64,000 bases of DNA from Natrinema sp. CBA1119 (GCF_002572525.1 NZ_PDBS01000001.1:3038001-3102000); one strand, 5' to 3'. Counted from the first letter of the stretch, positions 8,613-18,168 are shown. Numbers and translations are program-made. The notes: generated by a model not told the origin, from the letters alone.

Positions 8613-10234
8613 AGGTAGCCCAGGTCAGAGAGTCGGTCTTCGACGGTTCCCTCGTCGGTCGCCCTGATCGGTTCCGGATCGTAAGCCGGGTACGATTGCT
8701 CGGTGCTCCGGTCGACGGCCGGTAGCGCTTCGCCGTCCATCGCAACATCGATCGGCACGTCGAACAGCGAACAGATCGTCGGCGCGATATCGAAGATCGT
8801 CGCCCCCTCGAGCGCGGCGGACTCGTCGAACGCCGGCCCGGCGGCAGCGACGACACCGGTCGGCTTGTGGTTCCACGGCTCCATCGGCTCGCCGAAGCGC
8901 TCCGTGCCGAGATCGGCGGCGATCGCGTTGTCGAATCCCGCCGGAACCGTCAGGATGTCGGGTGCCTCGTCGACGTGCGGCCCCTCGAAGTACGTCTCCC
9001 TGGGTTCGACGGCGTCGAACATCGGCTCGCCGTCGGGCGTCCGGACGGCCGACAGCGCCTCGATGAGCTCATCGCGGACGCGCTCGTACGCCGCGGCCGG
9101 AACCTGTCCGTTCGGCTCGCGCCCCTCGAGGTTGATCCGGACGCCGAGTTCGCTCTTCGATCGGACGTATGCTCGGGAGTTCGGGAAGTCGACCTGTTCG
9201 CTCGCCGCCCGGATCATATCGTTGGGCACCCGCTTGCCGATCGGTTCCTTCAGCCCGACGCGCTCGAGTGCATCCGCAATTCGCTGGGTCGTCAGCCCAA
9301 CGGTCGCGGCCGAGTTCATCGCCCGCTCGAGCGCACCGGGCCCGGAGTCGCTGGCGACCGCACCCTCGAGCAGATCGTTCTCCCAAGATTTCGACCAGTC
9401 GGGCATTCCCTCACCCCCGCTCTGGGCGCTTACGTAACCCGCGTCCCGGAGGAACTCGTTGACGCGGAACTCGTCGCCGGTCACTTTTCCCATACCGTGA
9501 TCACTGACGATCAGGACGTTTTCGGGCTCCGTCCGCTCGAGCGTCTCCTCGAGTTGGTGGTCGACCGCCCGGTAGACCGCTTCGATCGCCTCCTTGTCTC
9601 CCGGTCGCTCGTGAAACACCGAGTCGGTCTGCTGAAACTGGAGGAAGCCAAAGTCCGGTGCGATCCGCCGACAGAGGTATCGGAAGGCCGTTCCTCGGAG
9701 TTCGATCGTCCGCTGATAGCCCTCGATCGAGCGGTCCGGCAACGGCCCGCTTTGCGGGTATATCCAGTAGTCGCCGCAGGCGAGTTTCACGTCCTCGAGG
9801 ATCCCGTCGGGGTGACAGTCCGGATCTTCCGGGGCTGTCAGTCCCGGAATCAACGCGCCGTTGAACGCACGAGGCGGATGGGTCACCGGGACGTTGACGA
9901 CGACGCTCGAGAGTCCGTTGTCACTCAGGAGTTCCCAGACCGGTCGTTCGCGGACGTGGGTCGCGTTGACCACGTCCCACTCGTAGCCGTCGAAGGAGAG
10001 GAAATCGTACACACCGTGTTTCCCCGGGTTTTTGCCGGTGTACAGCGACGGCCAGGCGCTGGCCGTCCAGGGGGGAATCTGGGACTCGAGAGGTCCTGCA
10101 ATGCCCGTTTCGAACAGCCGCTGTAAGGTGGGGAGCTTGTCCGACTCGAACATCGGCTCGAGCACCGGTCGACAACCGGCGTCGAGTCCGACGACGAGCA
10201 GACGAAGGTCGTTATCGTCAGTCGAACCTGCCAT
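8609..10234 (-). CDS. alkaline-phosphatase-superfamily phosphodiesterase/phosphotransferase
   Basis: This 541 aa protein starts MAGSTDDNDLRLLVVGLDAG. The upstream extension to 10321 has no protein-like character. Family signatures are the metal aspartate in VVGLDAG and the nucleophile loop PPWTASAWPSLYTGKNPGKHGVYDF. Two further metal sites are VSDHGMGK and the late PWNHKPTGVV segment. It belongs with type I phosphodiesterases/nucleotide pyrophosphatases. The C-terminus VEDRLSDLGYL is mirrored by VEDRLKGLGYME in the paralog at 33726-35318. It heads an operon with the FemAB-like gene. An ATAACAAAG box lies 24 nt before the start. The substrate is unknown, and a sugar-phosphate transfer role in glycan assembly is inferred from context. 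Confidence 0.86.
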   Translation of the reverse strand: MAGSTDDNDLRLLVVGLDAGCRPVLEPMFESDKLPTLQRLFETGIAGPLESQIPPWTASAWPSLYTGKNPGKHGVYDFLSFDGYEWDVVNATHVRERPVWELLSDNGLSSVVVNVPVTHPPRAFNGALIPGLTAPEDPDCHPDGILEDVKLACGDYWIYPQSGPLPDRSIEGYQRTIELRGTAFRYLCRRIAPDFGFLQFQQTDSVFHERPGDKEAIEAVYRAVDHQLEETLERTEPENVLIVSDHGMGKVTGDEFRVNEFLRDAGYVSAQSGGEGMPDWSKSWENDLLEGAVASDSGPGALERAMNSAATVGLTTQRIADALERVGLKEPIGKRVPNDMIRAASEQVDFPNSRAYVRSKSELGVRINLEGREPNGQVPAAAYERVRDELIEALSAVRTPDGEPMFDAVEPRETYFEGPHVDEAPDILTVPAGFDNAIAADLGTERFGEPMEPWNHKPTGVVAAAGPAFDESAALEGATIFDIAPTICSLFDVPIDVAMDGEALPAVDRSTEQSYPAYDPEPIRATDEGTVEDRLSDLGYL

Positions 10235-10258
10235 GGACGCGATGTCTGCCCGCCCGGG

Positions 10259-10267
10259 CTTTGTTAT
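10259..10267 (-). promoter_or_regulatory. ATAACAAAG box upstream of the phosphatase-superfamily gene
   Basis: Exact ATAACAAAG on the minus strand, 24 nt before the ATG at 10234. That is where the TATA box of a leaderless haloarchaeal transcript would sit. The same box recurs before many glycan genes in this window. Confidence 0.65.
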
Positions 10268-10444
10268 GCAAGTGCTTTCCCCGTCAGTTCGGTATCGCGG
10301 AGCGAGTGAGACGGCGAGCATCGGCTGTAAGTAGCCATTGCCACTCGGTCCTGAGCTGTATCGTCCGGTTCACTAAGACCACGCGACTACCAACTGATTC
10401 GATAACCGCCGCTCTCGGTATCGATTCACAAAGCGGTCACACGT

Positions 10445-11569
10445 ATGATCACTACTACCCCCTCCGTCTTCGATCTCTCCCGCTCCCGGTCGGGTACGGG
10501 AGGAATCGACTCCTTCGTCGACCGACACGCCCCCGGTGTGGCGTACACGCACTACGGCTCCGGGAAAGCCGCGCTCAGGGACGGGCTCGCCGGGGTCGCC
10601 GATCCCGGCGGAAACGTCGTCGTTCCGGCCTACCTCTCGCCGGCGATCGCCGAACCGTTCCGCGACCTCGGGCTCGAGACGCGATTTTACGCGATCGAGG
10701 AGACGTTGGCTCCCGATTTCGGCGACCTCGAGGCACGGATCGACGACGACACCGTCGCCGTTATGTCCGTCAACTACTTCGGCTTTCCACAGCCCGGCCT
10801 CGAGCGGATCGCATCGCTGACCGACGAATACGACTGTTACCACGTCGACGACAACGCACATTCGCCGCTCAGCATCCACGAGGGGACGCTGCTGGGGACG
10901 GACGGCGATCTCGGCATCACGACGCTACGGAAGCTGCTCCCGGTTCCCGATGGCGCCTTGCTCTATCGAACCGACGAGGAGATTCGCGAGCGGTATTCCC
11001 CGTCGTCGTTCGCCGGGCCCGCCGACCGCGTCGGGAGCGTCGACTGCCGGTTCCTCGCCACGTCGGTCGCAGGAGCCCTCCTCGAGACGAGTCCGTCGCT
11101 CTACCGGTCGGTCGAGTCTGCCCTCTCCGACGGTTCTGACGGCTCGGAATCGGTCGATCCGAAGGCGAGATACGAGGCTGCGAAAGTACCCATGTCGAAG
11201 CTCTCGGCGTCGATCGCCGACGCCGCCGACCCGGACGCGATTCGGAAGCGGCGGCGGGAGAACTACCGAACATGGCGGGAGATCTTCGGCGACCGAGACG
11301 ACATGACGCTGCTGTTCGACTCGCTTCCCACCGGGATCTCGCCGTACGAATTCCCCGTCCGGGCCGACGATTCGGCCGCGATTCTCGCGGAACTCGAGGC
11401 GGCCGGCGTCACGGGAGCCCACACCTGGCCGATACTCAGAGAGTCGGTCCGGGGGAGCGACGAGTACGTGACCGCAAACCGGCTCTCGCGGGAACTCGTC
11501 GCGCTTCCCGTCCACCAGGGAACCGAGCCGGCCGCGATCGAGGCGGTCGGCGACCGTCTCCGACGGTGA
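10445..11569 (+). CDS. DegT/DnrJ-like PLP-dependent aminotransferase, divergent member
   Basis: This 374 aa protein has the fold landmarks of sugar aminotransferases. YGSGKAALRDGL is the phosphate-binding N-terminal turn. VVVPAYLSPAIAEPF follows it. HVDDNAHSPLS contains the PLP-ring aspartate. ITTLRKLLPVPDGALL holds the candidate Schiff-base lysine. The usual TKNMxxxEGG context around that lysine is altered to RKLLPVPDGA, so the substrate probably differs from that of canonical members such as 46357-47601. It is divergent from the phosphatase/FemAB operon (210 bp apart) and probably acts in the same surface pathway. Confidence 0.8.
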   Translation: MITTTPSVFDLSRSRSGTGGIDSFVDRHAPGVAYTHYGSGKAALRDGLAGVADPGGNVVVPAYLSPAIAEPFRDLGLETRFYAIEETLAPDFGDLEARIDDDTVAVMSVNYFGFPQPGLERIASLTDEYDCYHVDDNAHSPLSIHEGTLLGTDGDLGITTLRKLLPVPDGALLYRTDEEIRERYSPSSFAGPADRVGSVDCRFLATSVAGALLETSPSLYRSVESALSDGSDGSESVDPKARYEAAKVPMSKLSASIADAADPDAIRKRRRENYRTWREIFGDRDDMTLLFDSLPTGISPYEFPVRADDSAAILAELEAAGVTGAHTWPILRESVRGSDEYVTANRLSRELVALPVHQGTEPAAIEAVGDRLRR

Positions 11570-11623
11570 CGTGACGTGACAGGACGGGACGACACGACCG
11601 GCGCTCGACGCGGGTCCCGACGC

Positions 11624-13357
11624 TCACTCGTCGGCGGCCGAGGGAGCCAGTTCCGCACGGACGTCCTCGGACAGCGCGTACGTCCGTTCTTCGGTGCGCT
11701 CGAGTATCCCGCCCGTCCGCAGCTCCGAGAGGAGACTCTGCACCGCGACCGTCGACCGGTTCACCCGAGCCGCGATCGACTCCGCCTCGAGCGGACCGTC
11801 CTTGGCGAATACGGCCAGAATCTCCCGGGCCGCACCGACCGAGCACCGCGATCCCTCGCACGCTCGAGTGACTCGGTCGCGGACCCACGGGATCTCGAGC
11901 AGCTCCGCGAGTTCGCGTTCCTCGTCGGCGACGACGAGCGTCGGATCGTCGATCGCAGCCGCGTCCGACCCGCTCTCGCCGTCCGAACCGCCGTCCGCGT
12001 CGACGGGCGTGTAGCCGAATTCGATGTCGTCGCCGCCGGCCTGCAGAATGGGTGACTCGTCGCCGGCCCCGCTCTTGGCGGTCCCGTTTCCGTCGGCGCC
12101 CTCGCGCTCGAGGTCGCGAACGACCTCGCGTAACTGTTCGTTGTCCGTGCGAAGCGTTGCCAGTTCGTCCTCGCGAGCCGCGAGCTCGGTCTCGAGGCCC
12201 TCGATCCGGTCGTTGCGCGCGTCGAGCGCCTCCCGAAGCTCGTCGCGTTCGGTCTCGAGTTCGGCGATCTCCTCGTGGAGCCGGCGGAGGTCGTCGCTCG
12301 AGCCAGGGAGCTCCGACTGGACCGTGTCCGTGTTCTGTAACGCGTCGGCCATCTGTCTGGCCGCACTCGAGACGTCCCGCGCCGAGGATAACTCGTCCTC
12401 GAGGGTCTCGATCCGTTTCTCCTTTTTCTCGAGTACGTTCTCGAGTTCGTTGATCCGGTCTTGCTCGCGGTCCTTGCGCTCGGAGATGTCCTGGAGGTCG
12501 CCGACCAGCGTGTCCGAGACGGACTTGAGTTCGGGGCGCTCGAAGTCCTCGAGACCGGGCGTCGCGCCGGCGTCGAAGGTCCGCTTGCGGCGGAACTGGA
12601 CCTTTCGGACGTCGGCCTCGGTCCAGTCGGTCTGCACGAACGCCTGCCCGTCGTCGAGGTCGGCGACGAGCTCCGAGTACTCGGTGTCGATGATGCGGCC
12701 GACGACCTTGGTGTCGTTGTCCCAGGTTAGCCGGTGCCAGACGAGCCAGTTCGCCTGCGTAATGAAGTCCTTCTTGACGTCGGCGGGTCGCTGGCTGATC
12801 CCCAGGATTCCGAGGCCGTGTTTCCGGCCGCGCTTGCTGATCTTGATCAACAGGTTCCCCGTCTCGCCGACGCCGCCGCCCTCCGGAATGTACTCGTGGA
12901 CCTCCTCGACCACCAGCAAGAACGGCTTCTTCATCTTCTTCTCCTTGACGAACAGCTGGCGGGCGACCTCTCGGAGCAACTCGTCGGCCACGCTCTCGTC
13001 GAGATAGCCAGAGACGTCGAGGATGACGGGGACGTTCTCCTCGAGGGCGATGGTCGCCATCTGTTCGGCGTGTTCCGGCCCGATCTGGATGTCGCACTCC
13101 TCGTCGGCTCCCGCGTGGAGCATCTCGTACTCCTCTTTGAGCCCGTAGTACTCCCCGTCGGTGTCGACGATGAGGAGGGGATAGCCCGCCTCGAGCAGTT
13201 CCTCGGCGATGACCGACGCGGTGTTCGATTTCCCGGAGCCTGATTTCCCCGTCACGAACCCGCGGCCGGTCAGCAGTTCCACGACCGGCAGTTTCAGGTT
13301 CGCGCCGTCGGCCGTTTCGCCGACGAGAATCTGGCGCTGTGTCCCTCCGTCGCTCAC
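11624..13357 (-). CDS. HerA-like ATPase with coiled coil and C-terminal winged helix
   Basis: This 577 aa protein has an N-terminal DUF87/HerA ATPase domain. The Walker A motif is GKSGSGKS (residues 37-44), Walker B is FLLVVEEVHEYIP and the sensor region is ILGISQRPADV. From about residue 290 to 440 the sequence is a heptad-rich coiled coil (ENVLEKKEKRIETLEDEL). The end (ARVNRSTVAVQSLLSELRTGGILERTEERTYALSEDV) is a winged helix. HerA relatives drive DNA translocation in end resection together with NurA nuclease, but no nurA is adjacent. The neighbouring XPB-like helicase on the same strand suggests a DNA-processing locus. Confidence 0.87.
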   Translation of the reverse strand: MSDGGTQRQILVGETADGANLKLPVVELLTGRGFVTGKSGSGKSNTASVIAEELLEAGYPLLIVDTDGEYYGLKEEYEMLHAGADEECDIQIGPEHAEQMATIALEENVPVILDVSGYLDESVADELLREVARQLFVKEKKMKKPFLLVVEEVHEYIPEGGGVGETGNLLIKISKRGRKHGLGILGISQRPADVKKDFITQANWLVWHRLTWDNDTKVVGRIIDTEYSELVADLDDGQAFVQTDWTEADVRKVQFRRKRTFDAGATPGLEDFERPELKSVSDTLVGDLQDISERKDREQDRINELENVLEKKEKRIETLEDELSSARDVSSAARQMADALQNTDTVQSELPGSSDDLRRLHEEIAELETERDELREALDARNDRIEGLETELAAREDELATLRTDNEQLREVVRDLEREGADGNGTAKSGAGDESPILQAGGDDIEFGYTPVDADGGSDGESGSDAAAIDDPTLVVADEERELAELLEIPWVRDRVTRACEGSRCSVGAAREILAVFAKDGPLEAESIAARVNRSTVAVQSLLSELRTGGILERTEERTYALSEDVRAELAPSAADE

Positions 13358-13492
13358 CGCTCCCTCACCCCGCGACCGCGTGGCTCGTTCATACTATCAG
13401 TACAGTTCGAACACGCGACCTTGAATATTGGCCTCGGTTCGGGGTCGCACTCGTGGGGCCGTTCTGCCTCACCTCTCTCCGACCGACCCCAC

Positions 13493-15424
13493 TCAGTCCT
13501 CGCCGCGCTCGACGGCCTGCTCGCGGACCGTGATCCCCTTTCGACCCAGATGCTGGAGCTGTTTCCGGGCGAAGTCCTCCTCGCGCGTCCCTCGAGTCGC
13601 AAGGACGTAGACGAGCGCGCCGCCGGCGGGACGCATCGTCCGCCCGGCTCGCTGGGTCCCCTGTCGCCGCGAGCCGCCCAAGCCGGAGGCGACGATCGCC
13701 AGATCCGCCGTCGGCAGGTCGATCCCCTCGTCGCCGACCCGCGAGATGAGCAGCAGGTCGCGCTCGTTCCGGCGGAACTCCTCGAGCAGCCGCCGTCGCT
13801 CGTGGTGTGGCGTTTCGCCGCTGAGGAAGGGCACCTCGAGCGCCTCGGATAGCTCGCGGCCCTGGTCGAGGTAGTCGACGAAGACGATCGCCTTCGCGTC
13901 GGGGTGAGCCGACAGCAGGTACCGGACCTCGTCGATCTTGCCCCGGTTTTCCGCGGCGATGCGGTACTTCTCGCGGCCCTCGGCCGAGCCGTAGGCGTTG
14001 GCCTGTTCGTCGTCGCCCCACGGCACGTAGCGGATCTCGAGTTCGGGTTCGGCGACGAAGCCGGCCTCGAACAGCGCCTCCCAGTCGGTGCCGATCGGCG
14101 GCCCGACGAGGGTAAAGATCTCGGTCTGGCGGTCGTCCTCCCTGATTGGGCTGGCGCTGAGCCCCAGGCGATGCTTGGACTGTAGGTGCGTACTCCGCCG
14201 GTACACGTCCGAGGGGACGTGCTGGCACTCGTCGAAGATCACCAGCCCCCACTCGCGGTCGTCGAACAGCGAGCGGTGGCGATCCATCCCCGCGATCTGG
14301 TAGGTGGCGATGGTCACCGGCCGCACTTCCTTCCGGCCGCCGTGGTACTGGCCGATCTGATGGGGCTCGAGCGAGGTGTACTCCTCGATCGCGTCGGCCC
14401 ACTGCTGTGCGAGGTCGCGGCTCGGGACCAGGACGAGCGTCTCGCCCTCGACGTGGGCCATCGCGCCCATCGCGGCCACCGTCTTCCCGCTGCCCGGCGG
14501 GCCGACGAAGACGCCCTCACCCGCCTCCGCGAAGCGATCGACCCACGTCTGCTGGTAGTCCCGCAGTACCACCCCCAGATCGATCGGCAACTCCTCGCCG
14601 GAGGCCAGTTCGCGGTGGTCCTGGACCGGATACCCAGCTTCGTAGAGGATGCGCTTGATCGCGGCCTCAGAGCCCTCCTGTACCCAGTCTTCGGTCTCGG
14701 AAATCGGCGCGTGGACGTGTTCCTCGTCGAGCTTCTGCCGGGCGACGTTGCCCATGATTTCGGGACTCTGTGCCTCGAGAACCGTATACCCGTCATCGTG
14801 GGTCACCAGCCGGAACTGGTGGGCGCGGTCCCACTGACTCTCGACCCACTCCTCGAGTGCATCCGACCGCTGGCCCAGCGCCTGTCGCATCGTCCGCGCG
14901 AGGTCCTCGAAGGAGTCGTGGGGCGTACCCCAGATATCGGCCGGCCGAACGACGTAGCGGTAGCCCTGTTCGCCGTTCGCATCCGCGAGGTGAGCGAACT
15001 GCGATAGTTGCGCGCGCGTGAACTGGTCGGGCCGATCGACGACGATCTCCCGCTGTTTCGGAAAGACGACCACCCGTTCTCGATCCGTCAGGTCCTCGAG
15101 TTCGGTCGGGTACCAGACGACGGGATCCGTCGAGACGGCGTGGCGCTCGACGTCGCCGTTTTCGGCGAGCGCCTCGAGTCGCTCGTTCGCTTCCTCGTGG
15201 GGGATCTCGAGCGCTCGAGAGACGGCCGCGGCGGTGAGAACGGGCCGTCCCTCCTGCTGGCTGGCGTCGTGGAAGTCGGCGATGGTGAACTCGTCGGCGT
15301 CGTCGGTCGCGTCGGCGTCGTTCTCGTCCGAAGTCGCGTCGGCGTCGGCCGTCTCCCCGTCGCTCGAGTCGTGGGGATCGCTTCGCTGTTCGTCGGAGGG
15401 CGGCGAAGAACGTTCGTCGGTCAC
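13493..15424 (-). CDS. XPB/Rad25-like DEAD/DEAH-box DNA helicase
   Basis: This 643 aa superfamily 2 helicase has an acidic N-terminal tail (about 1-50) and a winged-helix-like segment (TAAAVSRALEIPHEEANERLEALAENGDVER). The RecA1 domain carries Walker A VGPPGSGKT, motif II IFDECQHVP and motif III GLSASP. The RecA2 domain carries AIVFVDYLDQG and the arginine fingers QRAGRTMRP. The DECQ box instead of DEAH and the overall layout resemble archaeal XPB-type proteins. It probably unwinds DNA in repair or transcription. It lies 135 bp upstream of the HerA-like gene on the same strand. Confidence 0.88.
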   Translation of the reverse strand: MTDERSSPPSDEQRSDPHDSSDGETADADATSDENDADATDDADEFTIADFHDASQQEGRPVLTAAAVSRALEIPHEEANERLEALAENGDVERHAVSTDPVVWYPTELEDLTDRERVVVFPKQREIVVDRPDQFTRAQLSQFAHLADANGEQGYRYVVRPADIWGTPHDSFEDLARTMRQALGQRSDALEEWVESQWDRAHQFRLVTHDDGYTVLEAQSPEIMGNVARQKLDEEHVHAPISETEDWVQEGSEAAIKRILYEAGYPVQDHRELASGEELPIDLGVVLRDYQQTWVDRFAEAGEGVFVGPPGSGKTVAAMGAMAHVEGETLVLVPSRDLAQQWADAIEEYTSLEPHQIGQYHGGRKEVRPVTIATYQIAGMDRHRSLFDDREWGLVIFDECQHVPSDVYRRSTHLQSKHRLGLSASPIREDDRQTEIFTLVGPPIGTDWEALFEAGFVAEPELEIRYVPWGDDEQANAYGSAEGREKYRIAAENRGKIDEVRYLLSAHPDAKAIVFVDYLDQGRELSEALEVPFLSGETPHHERRRLLEEFRRNERDLLLISRVGDEGIDLPTADLAIVASGLGGSRRQGTQRAGRTMRPAGGALVYVLATRGTREEDFARKQLQHLGRKGITVREQAVERGED

Positions 15425-15512
15425 TGACCGGTCGTAGCGGCGGTGGGGGTAAACCGATTTCGCTCGCCGATCACGGCCAACAGATATGCTTGATGCGAAC
15501 GTACGTCGTCGT

Positions 15513-15695
15513 ATGTACCGCGCGATCCTCCCCGAAGGACAGATCGTCTGCGAGCGCTACGATCACACCGACGACGGACTCGAGCTATACGACGATGACG
15601 ACCGGTTCCTCGCGTTCGTTCCCTACAGTAACCTCCACGCGCTGCTCGACGAGGAGGTCTACGAGGAAGACGAGAAGGACCGCTCGATCATGTAG
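15513..15695 (+). CDS. conserved small acidic haloarchaeal protein, unknown
   Basis: This 60 aa protein starts MYRAILPEGQIVCERYDHTDDGLELYDDDDRFLAFVPYSNLHALLDEE. It is highly acidic and resembles small conserved haloarchaeal proteins. An in-frame ATG at 15486 would add nine residues (MLDANVRRR), but their basic character argues for the downstream start. It is divergent from the helicase gene. Its stop overlaps by 8 bp the 3' end of the convergent TFB gene. Function unknown. Confidence 0.7.
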   Translation: MYRAILPEGQIVCERYDHTDDGLELYDDDDRFLAFVPYSNLHALLDEEVYEEDEKDRSIM

Positions 15696-16647
15696 CCGGC
15701 TGCTGGTCGATCGCCTCGAGTTGCTCGCGATACCGGTTCCGGACGGTCACGACGGTCGTCTGGGCGGTGTCGGCGACCGCTCGCTGCGGAATGGTTTCGT
15801 CGCAGAGCAATCCGGCGGCGTAGATCGCCGCGGCGGCGAACCCGGTCGGTGACTTGCCCGAATGGAGCCCCTTTTCGGTCGTTAGATCGATGATCTCGAC
15901 GGCCTTGGTTTCGACGTCCTTGTCGACGTCTAGATCAGAGCAAAAGCGCGGGACGAACTGCCGAGGGTTCGTCGGCTCGAGGTTAATATCCAATTCGTCC
16001 GCAATGTAGCGATAGGTGCGACCGATCTCGCGTTGGTCGACGCGTGAAACCGACGTTACTTCCTCGAGGCTCCGCGGTATGTCCTCTTTACGACATGCGG
16101 TGTAGAGCGCGCTGGTCGCGACGCCCTCGATCGATCGGCCTCGGATGAGGTCCTGCTCGAGCGCCTGTCGATAGATGACGCTCGCGGTCTCCTTGACTGG
16201 CTTGGGGACGCCTAACGCGCTCACCATCCGGTCGATCTCGGAGAGGGCGTATTTGAGGTTTCGTTCGCCCGCGTTTTTCGTTCGAATTCGTTCCTGCCAG
16301 ACCCGAAGCCGGTGGAGCTGACCGTGTTTGTCGGCCGACATCGAGTGACCGTTCGCGTCCTTGTTGCGCCAATCGATGGTCGTTGTCAGCCCCCGATCGT
16401 GCATCGACTGGGTCAGGGGCGCGCCGACCCGCGAGAGTTCGTCGTGCTCCTGGGCGTTGAACGCTCGCCATTCCGGGCCGTAATCGATGGGGTCCTCGGT
16501 GAGAACGAGGCCGCATTCCTCACAGACCCGTTCGCCGCGGTCCGGATCGTGGACGATCGTATCGGTCTCACAGTCTGGACAGAGACCAGCCTCGACCGCC
16601 TCCGACTGCGATTCGGTGCTGGCGTGATCGATTATAGACCGCGTCAT
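15688..16647 (-). CDS. tfb: transcription initiation factor IIB (TFB)
   Basis: This 319 aa general transcription factor recruits RNA polymerase to TBP-bound promoters. It has an N-terminal zinc ribbon (Cys23, Cys26, Cys42, Cys45) and a B-reader-like segment (DYGPEWRAFNAQE, then SRVGAPLTQSMHDRGLTTTIDW). Two cyclin folds follow, the second ending TQTTVVTVRNRYREQLEAI. The length is standard. Haloarchaea carry several tfb genes that steer different promoter sets. Which paralog this is cannot be told here. Confidence 0.96.
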   Translation of the reverse strand: MTRSIIDHASTESQSEAVEAGLCPDCETDTIVHDPDRGERVCEECGLVLTEDPIDYGPEWRAFNAQEHDELSRVGAPLTQSMHDRGLTTTIDWRNKDANGHSMSADKHGQLHRLRVWQERIRTKNAGERNLKYALSEIDRMVSALGVPKPVKETASVIYRQALEQDLIRGRSIEGVATSALYTACRKEDIPRSLEEVTSVSRVDQREIGRTYRYIADELDINLEPTNPRQFVPRFCSDLDVDKDVETKAVEIIDLTTEKGLHSGKSPTGFAAAAIYAAGLLCDETIPQRAVADTAQTTVVTVRNRYREQLEAIDQQPAT

Positions 16648-17468
16648 CAGTATCCGACCGAAACCGTGCAGTCACTGTAAGGGGTTCACATGGTTTCGCA
16701 GGAAACACCGACTTACCATTCTGACGCCTGACTGTCAGGAAGTGTATTCACCGGATGGGTTCGGGGAGCATCTACGTAACAGCCAGTAAGGAGTCCCGTC
16801 GCCGACGCTAAACCGAGCGGCGACGACGACCGACGCGACCGTCACTCTCGAGCAAACAACCGTGACGGTCGCGTCGAGACCGTGTCCCATCGGTCGTATC
16901 CGGGCGAAACGGCCGTCACCGGTCGCTTCGACCCACATAGGTTCGTGTGATCATACTACATGAAATGCGGGGATAGTCGACTCGAGCAATCGGCGTAAAT
17001 CCCTCTATTCGACGTGTAAACCAGTCGTTCGTGTGTGAACTGTCGATCGACTTTATATCCGATCGGCCGAACGATCGGTATCGCTGCCGTGTTGTCACTC
17101 AGTTCCCCGAGTCGCGCCGGTATCAGATCCGTTCTCGGCCCGCGTCTCCGTACCCTGTCGATACGCGCCCACAATCGATCGGTACCGACCGACTTCGCCG
17201 GCGACCGAGAGCGGCCGTCACGACGGCGAGAAGTCACCACTGAGACTCCCTCCGGAAGCCGCTCCGTACGTCCTTTGCAGCCGGTGCGAAACGTGGCCGT
17301 TTTTAAGAGTATCTCCGTTGGTGTTCAACTTGGTGTGTCAAACGTGATTCGGATCCGCCGTTCGAACGTACAGCGGTCACCGTCGAGCCGATGCTCTGGT
17401 GGCTTTTCCTGCCGTGCACTGGGGACAACGAACGCGAATGGGGTCGCTACGATCGGAGGGTCGCGATA
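16648..17468. other. long intergenic region with a perfect 15 bp hairpin
   Basis: No convincing gene is present in these 820 bp between the divergent tfb and DUF7344 genes. The only strong structure is an inverted repeat at 16831-16845 and 16862-16876 (GACGCGACCGTCAC core, 16 nt loop). The part nearest 17469 probably contains the promoter of the DUF7344 gene. The short open frames here are arginine- and serine-rich and not supported. Confidence 0.5.
16831..16876. repeat. perfect inverted repeat, 15 bp arms
   Basis: The arms CGACGCGACCGTCAC and GTGACGGTCGCGTCG are separated by a 16 nt loop containing CTCGAG. The stem is very G+C-rich and would be stable in RNA. It lies about 185 bp upstream of tfb and 590 bp upstream of the DUF7344 gene. 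Function unknown. Confidence 0.6.
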
Positions 17469-18062
17469 ATGTCGTCGGTAGACACGTCACTTCCGGATGA
17501 GATCGCCTCGGTCACCGACGAGACGGACGAGCGGCTCTCGAAGGACGTCATTTTCGAGCTCTTAAAGAATCGCCGTCGGCGCGAAGTCCTCGCGTACCTC
17601 CTGGACGCCGACGAAACGGTGACGCTCGGCGAGCTCGCGGAACAGATCGCCGCCTGGGAGAACGACACTGATATCAACGCCCTCAGCTCCGACCAGCGAA
17701 AACGAGTCTACGTCGCCCTCTATCAGACCCATCTTCCGAAGATGGACGACGCTGGTATCGTCGAGTACGACCAGGACCGAGGGTTGATCTCGCTGGCGGA
17801 CAACGCCGACCTGTTGATGATGTACCTCGATACGGATACCCATCGACAGGATCGGTGGGATCGGTGGTATGCGGGGCTTAGCGTGGCCGGGGCGTCCCTT
17901 ATCGGTGCGGCGTTCCTCGGGATCCCGCTCCTGTCGGCCGTGCCGATGACTGCCCTCGCCGGCCTCGTCGTCGCCGCCTTTTTCTGCCTCTCGAGCGCTC
18001 ACGTCGTTCGGAACCGCCATCACGAACGCAACGTCGACGGAAAGCTCTCCCGTATCGAGTAA
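17469..18062 (+). CDS. DUF7344-type winged-helix membrane protein (paralog 1 of 3)
   Basis: This 197 aa protein has a winged-helix domain: SKDVIFELLKNRRRREVLAYLLDADETVTLGELAEQIAAWEND, then KRVYVALYQTHLPKMDDAGIVEYDQDRGLI. Two C-terminal membrane helices lie at about residues 137-175, and the short tail is basic. This DNA-binding head plus membrane anchor is the haloarchaeal DUF7344 layout. I chose ATG 17469, because the residues before it (MLWWLFLPCTG) look non-coding. Paralogs sit at 48654 and 52713. Role unknown; a membrane-tethered regulator is the obvious inference. Confidence 0.8.
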   Translation: MSSVDTSLPDEIASVTDETDERLSKDVIFELLKNRRRREVLAYLLDADETVTLGELAEQIAAWENDTDINALSSDQRKRVYVALYQTHLPKMDDAGIVEYDQDRGLISLADNADLLMMYLDTDTHRQDRWDRWYAGLSVAGASLIGAAFLGIPLLSAVPMTALAGLVVAAFFCLSSAHVVRNRHHERNVDGKLSRIE

Positions 18063-18168
18063 TCCCATGCGACGGCAACTGTGCCGTGGCTGCGACGAAT
18101 CTGCTCTCTGCTATTGTGATTCTATGGTACTCTCTGACAGTCACTACACATCCGATCGCACGTTGGAG

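Noticed and set aside
10424-10433. ATTCACAAAG before the DegT-like gene as a promoter box
   Set aside because: It lies only 11 nt before the start codon, too close for a TATA-type element, and differs at two positions.
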